Of a stretch of DNA of 42,775 nucleotides, positions 15,260 to 25,001 are shown one piece after another (position 1 is the stretch's first letter; each line of letters starts with the position of its first letter). The stretch is from Chitinophagaceae bacterium (GTDB lineage: Bacteria > Bacteroidota > Bacteroidia > Chitinophagales > Chitinophagaceae), in contig CANGEZ010000001.1 of assembly GCA_947452875.1 (NCBI GenBank), positions 1-42,775 of the forward strand. Direction: 5' to 3'. Under the pieces are notes generated by a model. That model was not told the origin of the DNA. It saw only the letters and a program-made list of their open reading frames with translations, and did not search any database. Both the position numbers and the translations under genes were made by a program.

Positions 15260-18200
15260 ATGCTCAAAGTCAATCTTTCAAAGATTTTACTTTTTGTTTT
15301 GCTGACCATTTTAACTACAACTACAGCTTTCTCCAGAAAGTTTTATTTCAGCAGCTCAACAGGAAACGATTCTTACTCCATTACGCAAGCTCAAAATTCT
15401 TCAACTCCTTGGAAGACTTTGAAAAAGCTTCAAACATTAGTTACCAATGGAAACACAACATTTCTGCCTGGTGATACAATAGCGTTCAAACGCGGAGATG
15501 TATTCGACAATGGACATACTGCTGCGTCTGGATTTGAGTACGTTAGTTGCTCTTGGATTAATTATCCTGCATATGGCTACACTGCGCCAAGTGGTACATC
15601 CCAAAATCCGATTGTTTTTACAAGTTATGGTGACTTAAGTCAACCTAAACCAAATTTTATCTATCCAACTGCAGCCACACCAAGAATTAGTGCATCAAAT
15701 AATGTAATTGAATTTGCTGGGGTTAGTTGGATCGTAATTGATGGTTTACAATTTAATGATTATCGATTTCCTCAAGCAGATAAAGCAAACCCTAGTTATA
15801 CAAGAAGCGCCATCTTGTTTGGAGAATGGACTCCAACAAAATTAGCTGCCAATGGAATTGATACAATATGGGGTGCAAACAGAGATACAAGTAATAGAAA
15901 ATGGATGGTTAAAAATTGCGCTATCAAAAACTGCTATTTTAGTAACGTTTCTTTTGCGATAGGCTCTATTGCAGCGATTAATTGCAGTCTTCAATACAAT
16001 ACCATTGAAAACTTAAAAACTACCGCAGACACCGCAGGATATACGGATATTATGTCTGGTGCATTTGAAGCAATAAATGGATACAATATAAATATCTCAC
16101 ACAATTTTATAAAAGGAGCTTGGGGGAAAAGTGGAAGAGTTAGTGATTGCTGGGGTTTAGGTGGTGTTGCTATAGATATGTTTTGCGTTAAAAATTCTAA
16201 TTTTTCTTACAATACGGTAATTGATTGTTCTGGTTTGTTTGAAATTGGAAATACTGACAGATATGATACATTATCAGGGTCTTGGTATGATACTTTCGCT
16301 TATAATAAAATAATCAATTGCGGACAAATTGGCTACATACATGGAAGCCCTGGAGATGTTTTTAGTGGCAACAACAGAAATGTGAGTTGCTTTAATAATG
16401 TTTATATAAATAATAATTCTTCCAGAATGTCTGGCCCTAATTTTGGATATGACTTATATAATGACGGGCAGTCATTCAGAGGTGATGCAAATGGGAATTA
16501 CAAATGGTGGTTCTTTAGAAGTCCTACTCTGTGTCCGGACAATACACTCCCAATTTCAAATACCACATGGAGTAACCCAATAAATCCCCCTTATTGTAAT
16601 TATTCTGGCCATCGAAGTTCGGTTCAATATTCCTCAGATAATATCAGAGGTAATGCAGACACACTTGTTGATTTAAGAAATAATATCTTTTATAGTACAG
16701 TAGGCGATCAAATTATTTATGATGTTTCAAGAACAAAATTCAAACACAGAAATAATATCTATTACATAAAAGGAAGATTTCTTAATCAAACTGCTCTAGG
16801 TGGAACGATTGGTGTTGGCGAAGTCGTCACTACAAATCAGATTTTTGTAGACACATCAGCGGCTCTACCTGAAAATTGGGATTTGCATCTTTCAACCAAT
16901 AGCCCAGCAATTTCAGCAGGTGTTAGCTTAGGATACAATGTTGATTATGGAGGAACACAAATATCAGGAAACACTGAAATCGGATTATTTGAATACAATT
17001 CAAATGTCACTCCAAATCCTCCTCCTGCAGTAAACCTAGTTGCTTCAGCCACTCAAGGAACAATTGCTTGCAATGGTGGCAATACAACAATTATTGTTTC
17101 TGCTTCTGGTGGCACATCTCCTTATACAGGCACTGGAACTTTCACAGTTAGTGCAGGCTCTTACAATTATTATGTTGCGGATGCAGCAGGTCATCGTGAT
17201 ACGGTATCTGTAATTGTGAATCAACCTTCAATTATATCTGTAACTGTTGCTTCTGGAACGATAACAACTATAGGAGGAACTACTTCAATACAAATAAACG
17301 CAACTGGAGGCACTGGCACTTCATATCAATATAGTTTAAATGGTGGTACTTATCAATCTTCAAACATATTTACTGGTGTACCAGCCGGCAACCATATTGT
17401 AAATGTAAAAGACATTAATGGTTGTGTTGTACAAAAAAGCTTAACGATTGCAGAGCCATTAGTCACAACTTTAATTGCTTCTTCAACTTCTGGAACAATA
17501 TTATGTAATGGAGGTACCACTATAGTAACTGTTTCTGCCTCAGGCGGAGTAACGCCTTACACCGGCATAGGAAGCTTCACGGTAACTGCTGGCTCAAGAA
17601 CATATACAGTTACAGATGCCGCAGGAACATCTGCAACAACAACTGTAAATATCTCCCAACCTTCTTTGATAAATGTTACAGCAAACGCAGGAACAATTAC
17701 AGTTTTCGGAGGTAGCACCACAATAACAGTGATTGCAAATGGTGGCACCGGAACGCTAAATTATAAGCTTGATAACGGAGCTTTTCAAACTTCAAATATT
17801 TTCAATAATGTTTTAGCTGGTACACATACTATTACTGTGAAAGACGCAAACAGCTGTACAAAAACATCTATCGTAACCATTACTCAGCCAGCTTCTATTC
17901 CTTTAAATGCAACAGCAATTGCAGGAAGTATATTATGTAATGGAAGTTCAACCTCAGTAACAGTTGCTGCTACAGGAGGAACGGCTCCATATACAGGAAC
18001 TGGAACATTCAGTGTATCTGCTGGGACATATGCATATACTGTAACTGATGCAAATGGGAATACAAGTATTGCTAATATCACCGTTACAGAACCTCAGATA
18101 ATAAATGTAAATCCAGTTTCAGGAAATATCATTTCAAATGGAGGAACAACTTCTATAACTGTAAATGCTACTGGAGGTGTTAGTCCATTTACTTACAAAT

Positions 18201-19690
18201 TAAATAATGGAAACTATCAGTCCTCAAACATTTTCAGTGGAGTATCTGCAGGTACACATGTAATTTCAGTGAAAGATATTAATGGATGTATCAAAACAAA
18301 AACAATAGTCATTACTGAACCATCTGTTTTAAATGTATCAGCTACTTCAGGAACAATTGCCTGTAATGGGGGATCTACTAATGTTACTGTTAATGCAACT
18401 GGAGGTACTTCTCCTTACACAGGAACAGGCCAATTTAATGTTCTTGCTGGTACTTACAACTACACTGTTTCTGATGCAAATGGAAACACACAAACAGCTT
18501 CAGTTACAATAACACAACCAACTCAATTAAATGCTAGTTTAACTTCGGGAACGATTGCAACTTATGGGGGCAGTACAAGTCTTACTGCCATTGTAAATGG
18601 TGGAACATCACCATATTCGTATTCATTAAATAATGGTACTTACCAAACATCAAATATTTTCAACAATCTAAATGCAGGTAATCACAATGTTTTAATTAAA
18701 GATGCTAATGGATGTACGTTATTGAAAAACATCATCATCACGCAAGCTTCCAACAATCCTATTATTGTTACTGCAGTTCCTGCTCAAATAAATTGTTATG
18801 GTAGTTCAACTATGGTTACGGTATCTGCTGCAGGAGGAACCGCACCTTACACAGGAACTGGTATTTTCTCTGCTACTGCAGGAACAAGATCTTATACGGT
18901 AAGAGATGCTGTTGGAAATTCTCAAACAACAACAATCACAATTACACAACCCACTGAAATTAATTTGATGGTTTCTGTTGCTAGTGATATATCAGTGATT
19001 GGAGGCACAACTTCAGTATCTGCAATAGCAACTGGGGGAGCTAGTTTTTACAGATTTAGTCTTGATGCTGGAGCAACTCAAACATCTACTACTTTTCGAG
19101 CAGTTGGAGCTGGAACACATTTTATTACATCGGTGGACGCCAACGGATGTTCTAAAATGGCAACTTTCACAGTAAATCAAGTTAGTTCTAGTGGAATGAC
19201 ATTAAACCTGCTTTCAAAAACTGATGCAACTTGTAAAGGCGCAAAAGACGGAACAATAGAAGTTAAAGCCTCTGGTGGAAGAGAACCTTATCAATATGCA
19301 ATAGGAGCTGGAAATTATCAAATCAACAACAGATTTTATGGGTTAAGAGCTGGCACTTATCGTGTTTTTGTAAAAGATGCCAACAACAATATCGTAAATA
19401 TTGTGGTTGTGATTTTAGATGGAAAAAGGCCTTGCAGAATAGGAAAAACCTCAGTAATCATTAATACCTATCCTAATCCAACAACCACATCTTTTAAACT
19501 TTCTATAGATGCCTCTTTAGATGAAATGGTAAGTGTAGATGTAATGGATCTATTTGGAAGAAAATTATTCCAGGAAAAAGGACTCGCAGACAAGATGTAT
19601 ACTTTTGGCCAAAACTTTATAGCTGGAAGCTATTTTGTAAGAGTGACTCAAGGTGAAACACAAACCACTCAAAAAATCATAAAGCAATAA
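15260..19690 (+). CDS. Giant T9SS-secreted protein with beta-helix-like domain and SprB-type repeats (paralog 1)
   Basis: 1476 residues. Order: signal peptide (1-25, ending TTTTAFS); a large N-terminal domain (about 26-585) starting RKFYFSSSTGNDSY, typical of right-handed parallel beta-helix surface proteins, with many N-x-I/F rungs; five A/B repeat pairs (590-1308); a last SprB-type module (1309-1390); and a type A T9SS sorting domain (about 1400-1476: YPNPTT, then LFGRKLF, ending TTQKIIKQ). The protein should cross the outer membrane by T9SS and be attached or released there. Beta-helix domains of this type often bind or cut polysaccharide, but no catalytic residues can be assigned. SprB-type repeats occur in the gliding adhesin SprB and other surface proteins. 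The paralog lies immediately downstream with its own terminator-separated unit. Confidence 0.9.
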   Translation: MLKVNLSKILLFVLLTILTTTTAFSRKFYFSSSTGNDSYSITQAQNSSTPWKTLKKLQTLVTNGNTTFLPGDTIAFKRGDVFDNGHTAASGFEYVSCSWINYPAYGYTAPSGTSQNPIVFTSYGDLSQPKPNFIYPTAATPRISASNNVIEFAGVSWIVIDGLQFNDYRFPQADKANPSYTRSAILFGEWTPTKLAANGIDTIWGANRDTSNRKWMVKNCAIKNCYFSNVSFAIGSIAAINCSLQYNTIENLKTTADTAGYTDIMSGAFEAINGYNINISHNFIKGAWGKSGRVSDCWGLGGVAIDMFCVKNSNFSYNTVIDCSGLFEIGNTDRYDTLSGSWYDTFAYNKIINCGQIGYIHGSPGDVFSGNNRNVSCFNNVYINNNSSRMSGPNFGYDLYNDGQSFRGDANGNYKWWFFRSPTLCPDNTLPISNTTWSNPINPPYCNYSGHRSSVQYSSDNIRGNADTLVDLRNNIFYSTVGDQIIYDVSRTKFKHRNNIYYIKGRFLNQTALGGTIGVGEVVTTNQIFVDTSAALPENWDLHLSTNSPAISAGVSLGYNVDYGGTQISGNTEIGLFEYNSNVTPNPPPAVNLVASATQGTIACNGGNTTIIVSASGGTSPYTGTGTFTVSAGSYNYYVADAAGHRDTVSVIVNQPSIISVTVASGTITTIGGTTSIQINATGGTGTSYQYSLNGGTYQSSNIFTGVPAGNHIVNVKDINGCVVQKSLTIAEPLVTTLIASSTSGTILCNGGTTIVTVSASGGVTPYTGIGSFTVTAGSRTYTVTDAAGTSATTTVNISQPSLINVTANAGTITVFGGSTTITVIANGGTGTLNYKLDNGAFQTSNIFNNVLAGTHTITVKDANSCTKTSIVTITQPASIPLNATAIAGSILCNGSSTSVTVAATGGTAPYTGTGTFSVSAGTYAYTVTDANGNTSIANITVTEPQIINVNPVSGNIISNGGTTSITVNATGGVSPFTYKLNNGNYQSSNIFSGVSAGTHVISVKDINGCIKTKTIVITEPSVLNVSATSGTIACNGGSTNVTVNATGGTSPYTGTGQFNVLAGTYNYTVSDANGNTQTASVTITQPTQLNASLTSGTIATYGGSTSLTAIVNGGTSPYSYSLNNGTYQTSNIFNNLNAGNHNVLIKDANGCTLLKNIIITQASNNPIIVTAVPAQINCYGSSTMVTVSAAGGTAPYTGTGIFSATAGTRSYTVRDAVGNSQTTTITITQPTEINLMVSVASDISVIGGTTSVSAIATGGASFYRFSLDAGATQTSTTFRAVGAGTHFITSVDANGCSKMATFTVNQVSSSGMTLNLLSKTDATCKGAKDGTIEVKASGGREPYQYAIGAGNYQINNRFYGLRAGTYRVFVKDANNNIVNIVVVILDGKRPCRIGKTSVIINTYPNPTTTSFKLSIDASLDEMVSVDVMDLFGRKLFQEKGLADKMYTFGQNFIAGSYFVRVTQGETQTTQKIIKQ
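17027..19183 (+). repeat. Five tandem A/B module pairs of about 144 residues
   Basis: Units start at 17027, 17459, 17891, 18323 and 18749, with lengths 432, 432, 432, 426 and 435 bp. Each pair has an A module (CNGG, GGTxPYTGTGxF, AGTYxYTVxDAxG, ending QP) and a B module (GGTTSITV, LNNGxYQSSNIF, AGTHxIxVKDxNGC, ending QP or EP). Every A has a single cysteine near its start and every B a single cysteine near its end. DNA copies have diverged at many third positions, so expansion is not recent. Confidence 0.9.
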
Positions 19691-19710
19691 AAATCAAATC
19701 AATAAATAAA

Positions 19711-19745
19711 AAATCTCCAATTTCTATTCAATTGGAGATTTTTTT
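19711..19745 (+). terminator. Rho-independent terminator after giant gene 1
   Basis: A perfect 12-bp stem, AAATCTCCAATT (19711-19722) and AATTGGAGATTT (19730-19741), has a 7-nt loop and is followed by a T-run, 20 bp after the stop codon. It separates the transcription of the two paralogs. Confidence 0.9.
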
Positions 19746-19988
19746 ATTGCCTTTTAACTTGTTACACATATTCGAAAAACTTATGTATATTTTTCATCGT
19801 TTTAAATTAGGAACCATTTCTTTCTTTACCTATTTTTAAACATTCTGGAAAAATAAATGTTAATATCTATAGTTTGGCATAGTTTTTCATTTCTCATAAT
19901 ATCCATTCCTATTCCCTTTAAAAACTAATTCTCCTCTACACTACAAGACTGTAATTTTTAAATAGCTAATACCAGAATTGATATCAGA
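19746..19988 (+). promoter_or_regulatory. Leader and probable promoter region of giant gene 2
   Basis: This 243-bp AT-rich gap lies between the terminator of paralog 1 and the ATG of paralog 2, so paralog 2 probably has its own promoter here. A TATAGTTTGG sequence (about 19868-19877) is near the TAnnTTTG pattern with one extra base. The last 60 bp resemble the leader of paralog 1 (ACTGyATTT, AGyTAAT, AATTGA in the same order). The exact start site cannot be fixed by eye. Confidence 0.35.
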
Positions 19989-22900
19989 ATGAAACAGTTA
20001 TTGGTTTTTATTTTTCTTGTATTATTATACACTAACTCATATTCGAGGAAGTTTTATTTCAGTAGCACAACTGGAAATGATTCATATACAGTTACGCAGG
20101 CTCAAAACCAGGTAACACCGTGGAAAACACTTCAGAAATTACAAACATTAATTACAAATGGTAACACAACTTTTTTACCGGGCGATACTATTGCATTTAA
20201 GAGAGGAGATGTATTTTCAAATGGGCACACTAGTGCTACTGGTTTTCAATATGTAAGCTGCGCATGGATAAATTTTCCTACAAATGGCTATACTGCACCA
20301 AGCGGTTCACAGCAAAATCCGATTGTTCTTACTTTTTACGGAGATTTAAATTTACCTAAGCCCAATTTTATATATCCGACTCCTACCACTCCAACTGCAT
20401 CTAATTCCAATAATGTAATTGAATTTGCTGGGGTAAGTTGGATTGTTATTGATGGTTTACAATTTAATGATTATAGGTTTCCTCAAGCAGATAAGGCAAA
20501 TGCAGCGTACACACGAAGTGCAATTATATTAGGAGAATGGACGCAATCAAAATTAGCTGCCAACGGCATTGATACTACATTCGGATCTAATAAAGACACC
20601 ACTAATAGAATGTGGATGGTTAAAAATTTTACTGTTAAAAATTGTTATTTCAATAACGTATCATTTGCATTTGGTTCTGTTGCTGCAGAAAACTCGAATT
20701 TGATTTACAATACAATAGAAAACTTAAAAGCAACAAATGATACATCTGGCAATAATGATATAATGGCTGGTGCATTCGATGCAATTAATGGCTACAAACT
20801 TAATTTTAGTCATAATTTTATTAAAGGCGCATGGGGACGCAGTGGTAGAATTAGTGATTGTTGGGGTTTAGGTGGGGTCGCTTTTGATATGTTTTGTGTA
20901 AAAAACTCTAATTTTTCATACAATACAATTATTGACTGTTCGGGAATGTTCGAAATAGGCAATTTAGATAAATATGATACGCTATCCGGTTCATGGTATG
21001 ATACTTTTGCGTACAATAAAATAATTAATTGCGGGCAAATTGGTTATATTCATGGTAGTGCAAATGATGTTTTTAGAGGCAACAATAGAAATATCGCCTG
21101 CTTCAACAATGTTTACATCAATAACAACACTTCTAGAATTTCCGGCCCAAATTTTGGATATGATTTATACAATGACGGTCAATCTTTCAGAGGAGATGCA
21201 AATGGAAATTACAGATGGTGGTTTTTTAAAAGTCCAACTAAGTGCCCTGATAACTCCTTACCAATAACAGATACAACATGGAGCAATCCTATAAATCCTC
21301 CATTTTGTAATTATTCCGGTCACAGATCTTCTGTACAATATGCTGATGAAAATATCAGAGGGAATGCTGACACGCTCGTAGATCTTCGAAATAATATTTT
21401 TTATAGTACTGTTGGTGATCAAATAATTTATGATAAAACAAGAAATAAATTTAAACACAGAAACAACATATACTATTTAAAAGGAGCATTTTTAAATCCT
21501 ACTTCACTTGGAGGGGCTTTAGGAACAGGTGAAATATCAACAAATAACCGATTATTTTCAGATACGTCTGCAACTTTTCCAGAAAACTGGGATCTTCATC
21601 TATTCTCAGGTAGTCAGGCTATAGGTGCAGGTACAAATGTTGGAATTAATAAAGACTTTGATGGAACTTCATTTTCCGGTAACCCGGATATTGGTTTGTA
21701 TTCAATAAATTCATCTTCAATAGTTTCATCGACATTAAATGCAACCTCAACACAAGGCGCAATAAATTGTTATGGAGCTACTACAACAATCATTGTTTCC
21801 GCAATAGGGGGAACCCCACCATACAATGGTACAGGCACCTTTACAGTTAGTGCAGGCTCTTACAATTATATAGTAACTGATGCTGGTGGCCGCAGAGACA
21901 CTGTTTATGTATCCATTTCTCAGCCAACAGCAATCAACACCAATATCACTGCCCCTAGAATAATAACTTTTGGAGGAACGACCACTATTACCATAATGGC
22001 TACTGGAGGTACTGGCACTTATAGTTACAAACTAAATAGTGGTATCTACCAAGCTTCAAATATTTTTCCGAACGTGTCAAAAGGCACAGACACCATTTAT
22101 GTAAAAGATGCTAGTGGATGCATTGCAACTAGCTATATTACAATTACCCAACCCTCAGCTCCATTTGTAGCAAATGCAGCTGCTGCATCAACCACAATTT
22201 GTAATGGCTCCACTGCAACTATTACTGTTACTGGTTCAGGGGGCACTGCGCCCTATACTGGTACTGGCAATTTTACAGTAACACCTGGAACTTATACTTA
22301 CACGTTATTAGATTCAAATGGAGTTTCTGCTACTACAACAATTACGATCTCACAATATGCAGCCATCACGGCAACTGTAACCTCAGGCACTATTACAATT
22401 TACGGTGGTAACACATCTGTTACAGTTTCGAATACTGCAAATGGGCTTAATCCATATACTTATTCACTTAATGGCGGCATTTTTCAAACAAGCAATATTT
22501 TCAGCAGTGTCGGCGCTGGAAATCATAACATCACCATTAAAGATACTCGAGGCTGCACTTCTGTAAAAACAATTTCAATAGTTCAACCATTATCAACACT
22601 TAATTGTACAGCAACAGCAGCCGGCGCGATACTTTGCAATGGTAATTCTGTTATCGTTAACGTTACAGCCACTGGTGGCACTCTACCTTACTCAGGCACA
22701 GGAAGTTTTAATGCACCTGCTGGAAATTATACCTATACTGTAACAGATGCCGTCGGGGCAACAAAAACAGCATCAATAACGATATCACAACCAACTGTTA
22801 TTTCTCCAACTATCACCGCTGGCAGAATTATTTCATTTGGAGGAACAACAACCATTACAGTTAATGCAACCGGAGGAACCGGCGCCTACACTTACAAACT

Positions 22901-24878
22901 GAATAGAGGTACTTATCAAACTTCAAATAGCTTCACGGCTATTCCGGCAGGTCAAGACACGCTTTATGTTAAAGACGCAAATAATTGTATAGCTTCAAGT
23001 GTTATTATTATCACACAACCTTTATCTGCATTAACAGCAAATGTTACAACACCTGCAAACACAATTTGTAACGGATCAACAGCGGTAGTAAATGTTGCCG
23101 CAACTGGAGGAACACCTCCATATATAGGAACCGGTGCATACACAGTCAGTGCAGGAACCTACACTTACACAATTACAGATTCTAATGGAGTAAGAGCATC
23201 ATCAAGCATCACAATTAATCAATATATTGCCATAACAGCTACTGTAACCGCAGGAACCATTTCAGTTTATGGCGCTAAAACAACAGTAACTGTAGCTAAC
23301 GTTGCAAATGGACTTGCGCCATATACTTATTCAATAAATGGTGGCAGCTATCAAACATCAAGCAGTTTTAGCAACATAGGTGCTGGCATCCATACTGTTA
23401 ATATTAAAGATAGTAGAGGTTGTATAATTAGTAAATCAATTACTATAACACAGCCACTTAGTACATTAAACATGACAGCGACACCTTCAGGAAATATTGC
23501 TTGCAATGGTGGAACTATTTCAGTTGTTGTTGCAGCAACAGGAGGTACTAGTCCTTATACAGGCACAGGTACTTTTTCAACTTCAGCAGGAATGCAAACT
23601 TATACAGTTACTGACGCAGTTGGGTCTGTAAAATCAATTACACTTGATGTTGCACAACCAGCTGTAATTGTTCCAGTAATAACTGCAGGTAGAATCATTA
23701 CATTTGGAGGAACAACTACTATTACTGTCACTTCAACTGGTGGCACAGGAACTTACAGTTATAGCCTTAACAACGGAGCATACCAAGTTGCTAATTCTTT
23801 TTCTAATGTTGCTGCGGGTACTCACACTATTAAAGTTAAAGATGCAAACGGTTGTATTGTTTCAGGCACAAAAATTATAACTCAACCTGCTGCTTTATTA
23901 ACTGCTTCTTCAAGTATTACAGCAGCTATCAATTGCAATGGAGGTTCTACTACAGTTAATGTTACAGGGGCAGGAGGAACACCACCTTATACAGGAATTG
24001 GAACTTTTACAGTTTCAGTTGGCACATATAATTATGTAGTAACAGATTCAAATGGAGTTACAGCTAATACAACCATAAATATTACTCAACCAACTCCAAT
24101 TGCAGCGTCAGTTAGTTCAGGTATCATAACTTACTATGGCGGTTCTACAACTGTAACTGTTTCTGCTGTTAGCGGAGGAACATCGCCCTACACTTATTCA
24201 ATAAACAATGGTAGTTTTCAAACTGGAAACTCATTTTCAAATATACCTGCTGGAACACATTCAATTAATATTAAAGATTCAAGAGGATGTATTCTGAATA
24301 AATCTTTTACTATAACACAACCTGCACCACTAAGTATTGTGATCGTTTCTGTCACTCATAATACTTGTAGATGGGTGTATGATGGCACTATAACTGTAGG
24401 TGCTACAGGAGGCACTCCGCCATATAGATATCAAATAGATGGTTGGGGATATGGCACAAATAATTATTTCGGCTTGCTTGGTCCATTTACTTACAGACTT
24501 GCCGTTAAAGATTCAAGAGGAGATTCTTCAATTACCAATGTAACAATACTACCTAGCACAGTTATTTGTACAGCAAGGAATAATAATACAAATCAAAATC
24601 GTGATTCTTTAACCTTGTCAAATCCATTAGTAGATGAGAATATAATTTCGATTTCACCTAATCCCTCAACTGGAAATTTCAATATTACAATTGACAATAA
24701 AATTAAAAATGTCAATTTTATTAACTTATACAATAACCAAGGCTTATTGATTAAAATGATTGAAAAGCAAAATGACTATAACAAGTTTATTATAAATGAA
24801 AATTTAGCCCCGGGTATATATTATATTAAAATTGGCAATAACAAATCAATGGGAGTAAGAAAAATCATCAAACTATAA
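19989..24878 (+). CDS. Giant T9SS-secreted protein with beta-helix-like domain and SprB-type repeats (paralog 2)
   Basis: 1629 residues, a tandem paralog of the preceding gene. Signal peptide 1-19 (MKQLLVFIFLVLLYTNSYS), then an N-terminal domain (about 20-575) nearly collinear with paralog 1: most motifs are shared, including FAGVSWIVIDGLQFNDYRF, FIKGAWG, DCWGLGGVA, SGSWYDTFAYNKIINCGQIG and SGHRSSVQY. Six A/B pairs (580-1445) follow, one more than in paralog 1, then a last SprB-type module (1446-1525) and a T9SS type A sorting domain (about 1553-1629: SPNPSTGNF, PGIYYIKI, MGVRKIIKL). Synonymous positions differ widely from paralog 1, so the duplication is old and both copies have been kept, arguing for selection. 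Its function is probably as in paralog 1: surface adhesion or polysaccharide interaction (inference). Confidence 0.9.
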   Translation: MKQLLVFIFLVLLYTNSYSRKFYFSSTTGNDSYTVTQAQNQVTPWKTLQKLQTLITNGNTTFLPGDTIAFKRGDVFSNGHTSATGFQYVSCAWINFPTNGYTAPSGSQQNPIVLTFYGDLNLPKPNFIYPTPTTPTASNSNNVIEFAGVSWIVIDGLQFNDYRFPQADKANAAYTRSAIILGEWTQSKLAANGIDTTFGSNKDTTNRMWMVKNFTVKNCYFNNVSFAFGSVAAENSNLIYNTIENLKATNDTSGNNDIMAGAFDAINGYKLNFSHNFIKGAWGRSGRISDCWGLGGVAFDMFCVKNSNFSYNTIIDCSGMFEIGNLDKYDTLSGSWYDTFAYNKIINCGQIGYIHGSANDVFRGNNRNIACFNNVYINNNTSRISGPNFGYDLYNDGQSFRGDANGNYRWWFFKSPTKCPDNSLPITDTTWSNPINPPFCNYSGHRSSVQYADENIRGNADTLVDLRNNIFYSTVGDQIIYDKTRNKFKHRNNIYYLKGAFLNPTSLGGALGTGEISTNNRLFSDTSATFPENWDLHLFSGSQAIGAGTNVGINKDFDGTSFSGNPDIGLYSINSSSIVSSTLNATSTQGAINCYGATTTIIVSAIGGTPPYNGTGTFTVSAGSYNYIVTDAGGRRDTVYVSISQPTAINTNITAPRIITFGGTTTITIMATGGTGTYSYKLNSGIYQASNIFPNVSKGTDTIYVKDASGCIATSYITITQPSAPFVANAAAASTTICNGSTATITVTGSGGTAPYTGTGNFTVTPGTYTYTLLDSNGVSATTTITISQYAAITATVTSGTITIYGGNTSVTVSNTANGLNPYTYSLNGGIFQTSNIFSSVGAGNHNITIKDTRGCTSVKTISIVQPLSTLNCTATAAGAILCNGNSVIVNVTATGGTLPYSGTGSFNAPAGNYTYTVTDAVGATKTASITISQPTVISPTITAGRIISFGGTTTITVNATGGTGAYTYKLNRGTYQTSNSFTAIPAGQDTLYVKDANNCIASSVIIITQPLSALTANVTTPANTICNGSTAVVNVAATGGTPPYIGTGAYTVSAGTYTYTITDSNGVRASSSITINQYIAITATVTAGTISVYGAKTTVTVANVANGLAPYTYSINGGSYQTSSSFSNIGAGIHTVNIKDSRGCIISKSITITQPLSTLNMTATPSGNIACNGGTISVVVAATGGTSPYTGTGTFSTSAGMQTYTVTDAVGSVKSITLDVAQPAVIVPVITAGRIITFGGTTTITVTSTGGTGTYSYSLNNGAYQVANSFSNVAAGTHTIKVKDANGCIVSGTKIITQPAALLTASSSITAAINCNGGSTTVNVTGAGGTPPYTGIGTFTVSVGTYNYVVTDSNGVTANTTINITQPTPIAASVSSGIITYYGGSTTVTVSAVSGGTSPYTYSINNGSFQTGNSFSNIPAGTHSINIKDSRGCILNKSFTITQPAPLSIVIVSVTHNTCRWVYDGTITVGATGGTPPYRYQIDGWGYGTNNYFGLLGPFTYRLAVKDSRGDSSITNVTILPSTVICTARNNNTNQNRDSLTLSNPLVDENIISISPNPSTGNFNITIDNKIKNVNFINLYNNQGLLIKMIEKQNDYNKFIINENLAPGIYYIKIGNNKSMGVRKIIKL
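21726..24323 (+). repeat. Three tandem super-units of about 288 residues (A B A' B')
   Basis: Super-units start at 21726, 22590 and 23457 and end at 24323, giving 864, 867 and 867 bp. Within each, the odd B modules carry ITAxRIITFGGTTTI and the even B modules carry TATVTxGTIxxYGG; odd A modules have DAvG or DAGG near the end and even A modules have DSNGV. The last two units both begin LSTLN. So the array grew by duplicating a four-module block, unlike the simple two-module period of paralog 1. Confidence 0.88.
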
Positions 24879-24947
24879 CTAAACAGTTTATTATTTATTC
24901 TTAAAATAGTATCGAAACATTTTATGTAAAAAAAAATTTGAGTAGTA

Positions 24948-24986
24948 CTAAAAAGGCTGTCTTTTAACTACAGACAGCCTTTTTAG
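24948..24986. terminator. Bidirectional terminator between giant gene 2 and the polysaccharide locus
   Basis: A perfect 15-bp stem, CTAAAAAGGCTGTCT (24948-24962) and AGACAGCCTTTTTAG (24972-24986), with a 9-nt loop. Runs of five A and five T sit inside the arms, so it can end transcripts from either side of this convergent junction. Confidence 0.88.
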
Positions 24987-25001
24987 AAAATTAATTCACA
25001 A

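Noticed and set aside
17027..24323. CRISPR-like array or non-coding satellite
   Set aside because: The periodicity is 432 and about 866 bp, the frame stays open throughout, and the copies are protein modules with divergent third positions.
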